DNA of 64,000 bases from JAOUEA01 sp963825635. Its GTDB lineage: Bacteria; Actinomycetota; UBA4738; HRBIN12. Of this stretch, positions 49,991 to 57,456 are shown piece by piece (position 1 is the stretch's first letter; every line of letters begins with the position of its first letter). The stretch spans positions 1 to 64,000 of the forward strand of contig CAWGTU010000002.1 in the NCBI GenBank assembly GCA_963825635.1. The letters run 5' to 3'. Below the pieces are notes generated by a model that was given only the letters and a program-made list of their open reading frames with translations, did no database searches and was not told the DNA's origin. Position numbers and translations under genes: made by a program.

Positions 49991-51718
49991 ATGCCCATGA
50001 CCGACACCTCGACCCCGGCCCCACGAACCCCGCGCCCTCGCGGCGAGGGGCAGTGGGGCATGGGATACCACGAGCCCCTGAACCCGGCCGAGCAGATCAA
50101 GAAGGAAGACGACGGGCTCAACGTCCGCGAGCGCATCGAGCGCATCTTCGCGCCCGGCGGCTTCCGATCGATCGGCAAGCAGGACCTGCGCAGCCGTATG
50201 CGGTGGTGGGGGTTGTACACGCAGCGCACGCAGGGCGTGCCGGGCGAGCGCACCGGCAGCGCCGAGCCCGAGGAGCTCGAGGACGAGTTCTTCATGATGC
50301 GCATCCGCATCGACGGCGGGGCGATGAGCGCCGACCAGCTCCGCGCGATCGCGTGGGCGAGCGAGCGCTTCGGCCGCGACGTCGCCGACGTGACCGATCG
50401 CCAGAACGTGCAGCTGCACTGGATCCGCATCGAGGACGTGCCCGCGATCTGGGAACGCATCGAGTCGGTCGGGCTTTCGACGCAGGAGGCCTGCGGCGAC
50501 ACGCCGCGCGTGATCCTCGGCTGCCCGCTCGCGGGGGTCACCGCCGACGAGGTGTTCGACGCGACGCCCGACGTCCGCGCCGTCGCCGAGCGGTTCGTCG
50601 GGGACCCGGCGTTCTCGAACCTGCCGCGCAAGTACAAGACCTCGATCAGCGGGTGCGCCGCCGGATGCACGAACCACGAGATCAACGACGTCTCCTTCGT
50701 GGGTGTCACCGGACCCGGCGGCGAGCTCGGCTACGACCTGCAGGTGGGCGGCGGCCTCTCGACGAACCCGATGTTCGCGCAGCGCCTCGGCGCCTTCGTG
50801 CCCCGCGAGCGAGTCCCGGAGGTCTGGGCGGGGGTCACGGCGTTGTTCCGCGAGTACGGGTACCGGCGCTCGCGCAACCACGCCCGCCTGAAGTTCCTCG
50901 TGAAGGATTGGGGCGCCGAACGCGTGCGCGAGGTGCTGGAGCGCGAGTTCCTCGAGCACGGGCCTCTGCCCGACGGACCCCCACCCCGGCCGGCGCCGAT
51001 GGGAGCTCGCGAGCACCTCGGGGTGATGCCGCAACGCGACGGTCGGGTGTCGGTGGGATTCGCCCCCCGGGCGGGTCGCGTCGCCGGGCACCAGCTGCGT
51101 CTCGTCGCCGATCTGGCCGACGGGTTCGGGTCGGGCTCGGTGCGGGCGACCGCGCAGCAGAAACTGGTGATCGTCGACGTGCAGGCATCCCGGGCCGACG
51201 AGCTCGTCGCCGACCTCGACGGGCTCGACCTGCGAGCCAGCGGCAGCGCCTTCCGCCGATCGACGATGGCGTGCACGGGCATCGAGTTCTGCAAGCTCGC
51301 GATCGGCGAGACCAAGGGCCGGGCGACCTGGATCACGAACGAGCTCGAGGCTCGGCTGCCGGACTTCGACGAGGACGTGCGGATCCACGTGAACGGGTGC
51401 CCGAACTCGTGCGCGCGGTTCCAGGTCGCCGACATCGGTCTGATGTCGGCGCTGCGGGCGCGACCCGACGGGACGAAGAGCGATGCGTTCCTCGTGCATC
51501 TGGGGGGCACGATGGGTGACGGCGCGGCCTTCGGCCGCAAGGTCCGAGGGGTCAAGGTCTACGCGGAGGACACGGCCGACTACCTCGAGCTGCTGCTGCG
51601 CCGCTACGGCAGCCAACGCGCCGACGGCGACACGTTCTCGTCGTTCGTGAACGGTCTCGACGCCGATGCGCTGGCGCGGTTCGCGGAGCCGGTGGGCGCC
51701 CACGGGGAGCTGCGATGA
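49991..51718 (+). CDS. siroheme nitrite/sulfite reductase, probably assimilatory sulfite reductase
   Basis: The 575-residue enzyme reduces sulfite to sulfide (six electrons, ferredoxin-dependent type). Two ferrite-reductase-like half-domains are present (QLRAIAWASERFGRDVADVT; VTDRQNVQLHWIRIEDVPA). The siroheme-4Fe4S ligands are CTGIEFC (near residue 428) and CPNSC (near 470). RKYKTSISGCAAGCTNHEIN is also typical. Sequence alone does not separate sulfite from nitrite reductase, but the downstream cysH and siroheme genes favour sulfite. A second ATG at 49997 is possible. Confidence 0.93.
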   Translation: MPMTDTSTPAPRTPRPRGEGQWGMGYHEPLNPAEQIKKEDDGLNVRERIERIFAPGGFRSIGKQDLRSRMRWWGLYTQRTQGVPGERTGSAEPEELEDEFFMMRIRIDGGAMSADQLRAIAWASERFGRDVADVTDRQNVQLHWIRIEDVPAIWERIESVGLSTQEACGDTPRVILGCPLAGVTADEVFDATPDVRAVAERFVGDPAFSNLPRKYKTSISGCAAGCTNHEINDVSFVGVTGPGGELGYDLQVGGGLSTNPMFAQRLGAFVPRERVPEVWAGVTALFREYGYRRSRNHARLKFLVKDWGAERVREVLEREFLEHGPLPDGPPPRPAPMGAREHLGVMPQRDGRVSVGFAPRAGRVAGHQLRLVADLADGFGSGSVRATAQQKLVIVDVQASRADELVADLDGLDLRASGSAFRRSTMACTGIEFCKLAIGETKGRATWITNELEARLPDFDEDVRIHVNGCPNSCARFQVADIGLMSALRARPDGTKSDAFLVHLGGTMGDGAAFGRKVRGVKVYAEDTADYLELLLRRYGSQRADGDTFSSFVNGLDADALARFAEPVGAHGELR

Positions 51719-51864
51719 CGAGCGTGCGCGCGGTGCCCTTCTACTGCCCGTTCTGCGGCGAGCAGGACATCCGGCCCGACGACGCCGCCGCGACGGCATG
51801 GCGGTGCGAATCGTGCGAGCGAGGCTTCGAGCTGACCGCGATCACCGTGGGGGGCGGGGGCTGA
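51715..51864 (+). CDS. 49-residue zinc-ribbon protein in the sulfur operon
   Basis: The tiny frame from ATG 51715 reads MTSVRAVPFYCPFCGEQDIR, then RCESCERGFELTAIT and a Gly-rich end. CPFC and CESC, spaced ~25 residues, form a classic zinc ribbon. It overlaps the sulfite reductase stop (ATGA) and its own stop overlaps the cysH start (TGATG), so it must be translated with them. Role unknown; a link to iron-sulfur or siroheme enzyme assembly is a guess from context. Confidence 0.82.
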   Translation: MTSVRAVPFYCPFCGEQDIRPDDAAATAWRCESCERGFELTAITVGGGG

Positions 51865-52691
51865 TGGCCGACTCGGATCCGCGGGCACCTTGGCACGAGC
51901 CGGCGATGCCGGTCCTCGACGAGGAGGCCACGTGGGTGCACGACGCGGCGCAGCGGTTCGAGCACTCGAGGGCCGAGGAGCTGCTCGGGTGGGCGCTGGA
52001 CAGCTTCCACCCGAAGCTCGCGATCAGCGCGGCGGGAGGCGTCGACGGCATGGTGCTGATCGACATGGCGTGGCGCCTGAACCCCGCCGTGAGGGTGTTC
52101 ACGCTCGACACGGGGCGACTGCCGCCCGAGACGTACACGCTGTTCGAGGAGGTCCGGGAACGTTACGGCATCGCCGTCGAGTTCGAGTACCCCGACACGT
52201 CGGCGGTCGCCTCGCTCGTGAACCGCGAGGGCCCGAACCTGATGTATCGCGGCGTGGACCTGCGACTCGCGTGCTGCGCCGTGCGCAAGGTCGAGCCGCT
52301 CCGGCGCAAGCTCGCCTCCCTCGACGCGTGGATCGCGGGCCTGCGCCGCGAGCAGTGGGCCTCGCGTCGCAACATCGCCAAGGTCGAACTCGATCGCGAC
52401 CACGGCGGCATCGTGAAGCTGAACCCGCTCGCCGACTGGACCCTCGACCAGGTGTGGGCCTACGTCCGCGCTCACGAGGTGCCCACCCACGAGCTCTTCG
52501 ACCACGGGTACACCTCGATCGGATGTGCGCCCTGCACCCGCCCGGTCGAGCCGGGGGAGCCCGAGCGGGCAGGCCGTTGGTGGTGGGAGCACGGCACCGC
52601 GAAGGAATGCGGCATCCACTGCAGCGTGGAGCTCGCGGGGTCGCGGAGCGATCGCGAGAAGGCGGAAGCCGTCGTTGAGGGAGGCTCGTGA
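51864..52691 (+). CDS. cysH: adenylyl-sulfate (APS) reductase
   Basis: The 275-residue CysH reduces activated sulfate to sulfite. It has the nucleotide-binding AISAAGGVDGMVLIDM and VFTLDTGRLPPETY, the [4Fe-4S] ligands CCAVRKVEPL and CAPC in YTSIGCAPCTRP, and the catalytic Cys in AKECGIHCS. The extra iron-sulfur cysteine pairs identify the APS-specific (bacterial/plant type) rather than PAPS form, so no APS kinase is needed for this route. Confidence 0.95.
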   Translation: MADSDPRAPWHEPAMPVLDEEATWVHDAAQRFEHSRAEELLGWALDSFHPKLAISAAGGVDGMVLIDMAWRLNPAVRVFTLDTGRLPPETYTLFEEVRERYGIAVEFEYPDTSAVASLVNREGPNLMYRGVDLRLACCAVRKVEPLRRKLASLDAWIAGLRREQWASRRNIAKVELDRDHGGIVKLNPLADWTLDQVWAYVRAHEVPTHELFDHGYTSIGCAPCTRPVEPGEPERAGRWWWEHGTAKECGIHCSVELAGSRSDREKAEAVVEGGS

Positions 52692-53341
52692 TGCCGTTCG
52701 GCTATCCCGTGATGCTCGAGTTGTCGGGGCGGCGGTGCGTCGTGATCGGCGCCGACGCCGTGCGTGAGGGCAAGGTCGAGGCGATGATCGCCGCGGGTGC
52801 CGACGACGTGTTGGTCGTGGCGTCGGGCCCCACGGACGCACTCGACGAACTCGAGACGGTCGGCGGCGTCGCCGTGGAACGCCGCTCGTGGCGCGCCGCC
52901 GACCTGAACGGGGCGTTCCTCGTGGTGGCGGCGAGCCGCGATCACGGCGAACGCGACGCGATCGCCCGTGAGGCCCGCTGCCGCCGGGTGCTCGTCAACG
53001 TGATGGACGACATCCCCAACTGCGATTGGTCGGCGCCGAGCGTCGTGCGCCGTGGTGAGCTCGTGCTGGCGATCGCGACCGGAGGCGCGTCGCCGGCTCT
53101 GGCGAAGAAGTTGCGCGCGCAACTATCGGCGTCCTTCGGCGAGGAATGGTCCGAGGTGCTGGCGGTGGTGCGCACGGTGCGCACCGAGACGATGCCTGCG
53201 CTGCCCGACTTCGCGATCCGTGCTCACCGATGGGCCGAGGCGATCGACCTCGACGAGGCGGCAGCACTCGCGCGCGACGGACGTGGCGACGAGCTTGCTG
53301 CCAGGCTCCGTGAGCGTCTGTTGCAGGAGACGCCGGCGTGA
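52688..53341 (+). CDS. precorrin-2 dehydrogenase / sirohydrochlorin ferrochelatase (CysG N-terminal type)
   Basis: The 217-residue protein oxidises precorrin-2 and may insert iron to finish siroheme, the cofactor of the sulfite reductase upstream. It is like yeast Met8 or the N-terminal half of CysG: MMPFGYPVMLELSGRRCVVI, ERRSWRAADLNGAFLVVAAS, VNVMDDIPNCDWSAPSVVRR and ATGGASPALAKKLRAQL. It starts with GTG overlapping cysH, and its stop overlaps cobA. Confidence 0.9.
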   Translation: MMPFGYPVMLELSGRRCVVIGADAVREGKVEAMIAAGADDVLVVASGPTDALDELETVGGVAVERRSWRAADLNGAFLVVAASRDHGERDAIAREARCRRVLVNVMDDIPNCDWSAPSVVRRGELVLAIATGGASPALAKKLRAQLSASFGEEWSEVLAVVRTVRTETMPALPDFAIRAHRWAEAIDLDEAAALARDGRGDELAARLRERLLQETPA

Positions 53342-54121
53342 CCGGGCGCGTCGTGCTCGTCGGTGCGGGCCCCGGCGATCCGGAGCTCATCACGGTGAAG
53401 GGAGCCAGGGCCCTCGCCGAGGCCGACGTCGTCGTCTACGACCACCTCGCCCCCCCGGTCCTGCTCGATCTGGCGCCGGCCCTCGCCCGACGCATCTACG
53501 CCGGCAAAGAACCGGGCCGACAGGCGATGAGGCAACACGAGATCAGCGCTCTGCTCGTTCAGGAAGCCATGAACGGCCACGTGGTCGTGCGCCTCAAGGG
53601 GGGTGATCCATTCGTCTTCGGGCGCGGGGGAGGAGATGGTCGCGTGCGAGGAGGCCGGCATCCCGGTCGAGATCGTCCCCGGCATCACCAGCGCCGTCGC
53701 GGCGCCGGCTGCGGCCGGCATCCCCCTGACCCATCGCTCGCTCGCGCGATCGTTCGCCGTGGTCACCGGGTCTACCGCCCACGTCGACGACACCGTGGAT
53801 CTCGCCCGCATGGCGACCGCCACCGACACGCTCGTCGTGTTGATGGCGGCCGGGAAGCTGATCGAGACGTGCGCCACGCTGATCCGCGCCGGGCGGCCCG
53901 GATCGACGCCCGCCGCGGTGGTGCAATGGGCCTGGACCGACGACCAGCGCGCCGTCGTGGGGACCCTTGACGACCTGCCGACGCTGGCGGCGGCGGCGAG
54001 CATCGGCCCTCCCGCCACCCTCGTGATCGGTGACGTCGTCTCGATGCCTAGGTCGGTGGCACCCGTCCGAGATCCTCACCCTGCAGTGACGTCGGGTGTG
54101 GACCGAACCCCACCTGGGTAA
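53338..54121 (+). CDS. cobA: uroporphyrinogen-III C-methyltransferase, frameshifted
   Basis: The enzyme methylates uroporphyrinogen III twice to precorrin-2, feeding the gene upstream. The first frame gives VVLVGAGPGDPELITVKGAR, VVVYDHLAPPVLL and VRLKGGDPFVFGRG. The second gives EEMVACEEAGIPVEIVPGIT, GIPLTHRSLARSFAVVTG and a C-terminal SAM-methylase region. The break lies in a run of five G at 53626-53630; with six, the family motif FGRGGEEM reads through. All other motifs are intact. The corrected length is ~260 residues, normal for CobA/SUMT. A sequence error is the simplest reading. Confidence 0.9.
54096..54121 (+). promoter_or_regulatory. candidate SigB/SigF-type promoter (variant)
   Basis: GTGT (54096-54099), 16 bp and GGGTAA (54116-54121) precede the 54182 gene by ~60 bp. 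It differs from GTTT-N16-GGGTAT by one base in each element. Confidence 0.45.
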
Positions 54122-54181
54122 CACCTCCCCCGAACCGACCGCCGGGCATCTCGTCCGGCACGAGCGATGGGAGGAGTCCAC

Positions 54182-54631
54182 ATGGCCAATCGGATGGCCG
54201 AACGCATGGGCGATCTGGGTGTTCGAGCCCGGGAACGCATGACCGAGTCACGCCTGGACAAGATGGATCGGGAGAACGACCGCCTCAAGCACGAGGTGCG
54301 GCTGCTCCGGGATGACCTGCAGGAAGAACGTGGGTCCCTGGCGCGCGCACTCGACGCGCTGGCTCGCGACGAGCGCGTCACCGTGGAGACGAAGGCGCCG
54401 AAGCGCCGCGGAAGGATCATCCGCACCCTGGTGATCGGCGGGGGAGCCTACGTGTTGGGGACCCGGGCCGGCCGGGAGCGCTACGACCAGATCATGGGGA
54501 AGCTCCGCGCGATGAAATCCTCCGTGCAGGACCGCCAGGGAACGACCGCCGAACAGGACCCGTGGCAGTCAGCGAGGCCTGACTCGGCGCAGACCACGAT
54601 GGAACCGTCCGACACAGCGCCCACCGCCTGA
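54182..54631 (+). CDS. YtxH-like coiled-coil protein
   Basis: The 149-residue protein has an N-terminal basic region and a coiled coil (~18-60: SRLDKMDRENDRLKHEVRLL), then one hydrophobic stretch with GGGAYVLGTRAGRERYDQIM, the pattern of YtxH/general-stress membrane proteins, and a disordered tail. GGGAGGAG precedes ATG 54182. Position after the candidate stress promoter fits a stress role, inferred only. Confidence 0.7.
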   Translation: MANRMAERMGDLGVRARERMTESRLDKMDRENDRLKHEVRLLRDDLQEERGSLARALDALARDERVTVETKAPKRRGRIIRTLVIGGGAYVLGTRAGRERYDQIMGKLRAMKSSVQDRQGTTAEQDPWQSARPDSAQTTMEPSDTAPTA

Positions 54632-54846
54632 GCACGACCGGGCGCGGGGGCCGTGCGAGCGTACGCCCCCGCGCCCGCTCGCACGTTCCCGATCGCCGTG
54701 CAGATCAGCGCGGCCCCCACCGCGAGGACCCACGACACAGGCTCGCCGTCGTCGCGGACGAGTTCGGCGAGCAGCCATCCGGCAGGGATACCGATCAGCA
54801 GTCCCCCCGCGGCGCCGATGGACATGTGCCGCAACTGCCGTCGCAC
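54481..54846 (-). CDS. uncertain small membrane protein, antisense to the gene before it
   Basis: From a GTG at 54846 (or ATG 54825) the minus strand encodes about two clean hydrophobic helices (SIGAAGGLLIGIPAGWLLAE, VSWVLAVGAALICTAIG), which look like a real protein. But the frame runs ~150 nt into the convergent gene, and that part looks like antisense coding. There is no clear ribosome site. It may be real only in its first half. Confidence 0.3.
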   Translation of the reverse strand: MRRQLRHMSIGAAGGLLIGIPAGWLLAELVRDDGEPVSWVLAVGAALICTAIGNVRAGAGAYARTAPAPGRAQAVGAVSDGSIVVCAESGLADCHGSCSAVVPWRSCTEDFIARSFPMIWS

Positions 54847-54925
54847 CGTTCCGGGCGAACCGACGACCTGGTCACGCGGCCCCGGTCGCGGGGCTCGTCG
54901 GTCGCGGGATGGTTCGATGATCGGG

Positions 54926-55081
54926 TCATGCGTCGTCGGTCGGGCCGGGCTGACCGATCTCGGGACTCTCGGGCTCGAGCGTGCGCTCCAACGCGTCGTC
55001 CTCGCTCTCAGGCAACTCCTCGGGGCGCTCGCCCTCCGGCAGTTCCTCGGGCATCTCGCGTCGTGGCGTCTCGACGTCCAT
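54926..55081 (-). CDS. 51-residue acidic protein
   Basis: A short frame from ATG 55081, behind a strong GGGGAGGAG, reads MDVETPRREMPEELPEGERP and contains two EELP(E) units and many Glu/Asp. It is probably disordered. It lies 22 bp after the CsbD gene on the same strand and likely shares its transcript. No family recognised. Confidence 0.55.
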   Translation of the reverse strand: MDVETPRREMPEELPEGERPEELPESEDDALERTLEPESPEIGQPGPTDDA

Positions 55082-55103
55082 GTGGACTCCTCCCCTGCAC
55101 GCG

Positions 55104-55286
55104 TCAGTCGCCGTCGAGCGCGTCGCTCAGCTTCTCCTTGACGGTGTCGACCGCGTCGTCGGCCTTCTTCTTCACGTCGGCGCCGGCTCGATCCATCTTG
55201 CCCTCGCGCTCGAGCCGCTCGTCGTCGGTCAGGTCGCCGACGTTCTCTTTGATCGTTCCCTTCGCCTTGTCGACGTGCTCACCCAT
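55104..55286 (-). CDS. CsbD-family stress protein
   Basis: The 60-residue protein starts MGEHVDKAKGTIKENVGDLT and ends EKLSDALDGD, matching the short, hydrophilic CsbD fold. CsbD is controlled by SigB in Bacillus subtilis; its molecular function is unknown. GGAGGGGA precedes the ATG. It follows the TM-helix membrane protein by 27 bp and probably shares its transcript. Confidence 0.88.
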   Translation of the reverse strand: MGEHVDKAKGTIKENVGDLTDDERLEREGKMDRAGADVKKKADDAVDTVKEKLSDALDGD

Positions 55287-55313
55287 CGTGATCCCCTCCG
55301 TTCCTCGTCGGTA

Positions 55314-56057
55314 CTAGAGCGTGCCGGTGCCCACCTCGCGCACCGGCTCGTCGTCGTTGCTTCGTGACTGGACCTCGGCCTGGACGTCGCGGGCCGTGGT
55401 CTCGGCCGAGTGACTCCAACGCTCGAGCCAGCGTCGGGCGATCGGGATGCCCCCGACGCCGAACGCGACGACCGCCGAACCGACGACCATGACCAGCAGC
55501 GCGTAGAAGAGCCCAGTGACGATCGCGGGTGCGACCTGCAGCTGATCGAGAGCGGCGAAGACCCCGACCACCAGGATCGCGATGCCCGCACCCTTGGCGA
55601 TCACCGAGCCACCGCGTACCGCTCCGAGCATCGGCTCGAGGACGTCGGTCAACGCCCTCGCGAGCACGGCGGCGATCACCAGGATCACGACCGCGACGAT
55701 CAGGTTCGGCAGGTAGGCGATCAGCCCTTCCAGCAGGTCGCTGACCGGGTTGGGACCCCAGATGCCGAACGCGAGCTGCAGCGCGACCAGGAACACGAGC
55801 CAGAAGACGATCACGCCGATCACGTCCGATGGATCGGTCTTGTTGCGCTCGAACGCCTGGCGCATCGAACCCCGTTCCACGAGGCCGTCGAAGCCCACCC
55901 GTTCCAACAGCGCGTCAGCGAGCTTCGAGAGCGCCTTCGCGACGAAGTAACCGATCAGCAGGATCACGAAGAAGCCCAGCAGCTTCGGGGCGAACGTCAC
56001 CACGTCCGCCCATGCCTCTTCGAGACCCTGCTCGATGTCGATCTGTGCCAGCACCAT
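55314..56057 (-). CDS. MscS-like TM_helix-repeat membrane protein
   Basis: The 247-residue protein has about six transmembrane helices in two repeats. KLLGFFVILLIGYFVAKALS and LPNLIVAVVILVIAAVLARA resemble the conserved 'TM_helix' found in small mechanosensitive-channel relatives. The soluble beta domain of MscS is absent; a short charged tail follows. ATG 56057 follows GGAGG. It sits in a minus-strand unit of small envelope and stress genes. Confidence 0.8.
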   Translation of the reverse strand: MVLAQIDIEQGLEEAWADVVTFAPKLLGFFVILLIGYFVAKALSKLADALLERVGFDGLVERGSMRQAFERNKTDPSDVIGVIVFWLVFLVALQLAFGIWGPNPVSDLLEGLIAYLPNLIVAVVILVIAAVLARALTDVLEPMLGAVRGGSVIAKGAGIAILVVGVFAALDQLQVAPAIVTGLFYALLVMVVGSAVVAFGVGGIPIARRWLERWSHSAETTARDVQAEVQSRSNDDEPVREVGTGTL

Positions 56058-56068
56058 GAGAGCCTCCG

Positions 56069-56266
56069 TCAGTCCAGGATGCTCACGCCACCGGGGCCGA
56101 CGAGCAGGCCTCCGATGATCAACAGGATGCCCCAGAGCAACGCCCCACGAACGATCGCGAAGACGCCCGCGACCACGAGCACGGCAGCGATGATCCACAG
56201 GATCGTGTCCGTGGCACCTTCGTTGCCGCCGTTCTGGGCGAGCAGCGCCAATCCGGTCTGCAACAT
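56069..56266 (-). CDS. 65-residue two-helix membrane protein
   Basis: The small protein starts MLQTGLALLAQNGGNEGATD, has two transmembrane helices (IIAAVLVVAGVFAIVRGALL, ILLIIGGLLVGPGG) and almost no soluble part. GAGGGAGGG precedes ATG 56266. It is 11 bp upstream of the TM_helix protein. A GCGCGC-ACG-GCGCGC hairpin lies just upstream (56281-56295). No family name is certain. Confidence 0.7.
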   Translation of the reverse strand: MLQTGLALLAQNGGNEGATDTILWIIAAVLVVAGVFAIVRGALLWGILLIIGGLLVGPGGVSILD

Positions 56267-56362
56267 GATTCCCTCCCTCAGCGCGCACGGCGCGCGGTCA
56301 TGGATGTCGGGAGGTGTCTTGTCCATCCATGCCGGTCGGCAAACCTGACCGAAGGCGTCGAG

Positions 56363-56584
56363 TCAATCCCCGCGGGTGCCGAAACGGCGACGCAAGAGCC
56401 CACGCAACCAGCCCACGCGGCTCGACGCCTGATCGGCCTTCAGGGCGGCGTCGTCGAGCACCTCGGCGACCTCGGGGTCGTCGTTCACCTTGGCGGCTTC
56501 TTCGATCGCTTCTGCGGTCTCGATCGAGGCCGCATGCGCGGCGTCGGCTCCGGCGAGCTCCGATGGGACGTCTTCGGCTGGCAT
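56363..56584 (-). CDS. 73-residue helical acidic protein
   Basis: The protein begins MPAEDVPSELAGADAAHAAS, is mostly helical and acidic (ETAEAIEEAAKVNDDPEVAE), and ends with a basic WLRGLLRRRFGTRGD that may bind membrane or nucleic acid. It has only a weak ribosome site, but a candidate stress promoter lies 45 bp upstream. It is unrecognised. Confidence 0.55.
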   Translation of the reverse strand: MPAEDVPSELAGADAAHAASIETAEAIEEAAKVNDDPEVAEVLDDAALKADQASSRVGWLRGLLRRRFGTRGD

Positions 56585-56629
56585 CGGCACCGAACCTACA
56601 CCGGCAGCGGAGACGACGGGAACACGTCG

Positions 56630-56655
56630 GTACCCTGACCTCGTGGATCCGACAC
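56630..56655 (-). promoter_or_regulatory. candidate SigB/SigF-type promoter (variant), overlapping the sco1 -10 region
   Basis: On the minus strand, GTGT (56655-56652), 16 bp and GGGTAC (56635-56630) point to the 73-residue gene. On the plus strand the same bases hold TACCCT (56631-56636), 6 nt before the sco1 GTG, so the site may serve both directions. Confidence 0.45.
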
Positions 56656-57368
56656 CGCTCGGCCGGACTCCGGAACGCCGGCGCGCCAGACTGGTCACCG
56701 CTGTCGTGATCGGCTGTGTCGCACTCTCGCTCGTCCTCACGGTTGCCGGCCTCGCGGCGATGCGCAGCCACGACGACGAGCACGCGGGCGTGCGGGGACA
56801 CGTCTCAGGCGACCTTCGGCCGGCTGCACCCACCGCCGCCGATCCGCAGGGGTGGTGGGGGGCAGCCCTGCCCGACCCGATCACGGCGCAGCCGTTCACG
56901 CTGACCGATCAACGGGGTGCGCCGTTCTCCTTCCCCGAACGCGGCGCGATCTCCCTGCTGTACTTCGGCTACTCACACTGCCCCGACGTGTGCCCGGGCA
57001 TGATGGCCATGGTCGCCGAAGCACAGCGACGCCTCGACCCGGCAACGGCCGCACGGATCGAGGTGGTGTTCGTGACGACCGACCCTGCCCGGGACACGCC
57101 CGGGCGACTCGAGCGCTGGCTCGATCTGTTCGACCCGTCCTTCGTCGGTCTCACCGGGTCGCCGGGCGAGGTTGAGGGCGTGCAACGAAGGTACGGACTG
57201 CCGATCGCCGTTCGACAGGAGCTCGGGGAAGGCGTCTACGAGAGCGTCCACCTCGATCAGTTGTTGGCCTTCGACACCGACGGCGTGGCGCGCCGCTCAT
57301 ATGCCCCCGACACCGATCCGGACGCGCTCGCCGCCGACCTCGAGCGGATGGTCGCCGAGGGTCCCTGA
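56643..57368 (+). CDS. SCO1/SenC-family copper chaperone
   Basis: The 241-residue protein has an N-terminal membrane anchor (~18-40) and a thioredoxin-fold SCO1 domain with the copper-binding CPDVC in YFGYSHCPDVCPGMMAM and the later His in SVHLDQLLAFD. It delivers copper to the CuA site of the oxidase subunit encoded next. GTG 56643 lies 6 nt after TACCCT. Confidence 0.93.
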   Translation: MDPTPLGRTPERRRARLVTAVVIGCVALSLVLTVAGLAAMRSHDDEHAGVRGHVSGDLRPAAPTAADPQGWWGAALPDPITAQPFTLTDQRGAPFSFPERGAISLLYFGYSHCPDVCPGMMAMVAEAQRRLDPATAARIEVVFVTTDPARDTPGRLERWLDLFDPSFVGLTGSPGEVEGVQRRYGLPIAVRQELGEGVYESVHLDQLLAFDTDGVARRSYAPDTDPDALAADLERMVAEGP

Positions 57369-57456
57369 GTCGAGGGGCCGTTCGTCCCGAGCGTGGCAAC
57401 GCGATGGCTGCCAGGATGCGCCGAGCTGTCGACCGTCGTGCGACGCGGGGGGGCGG

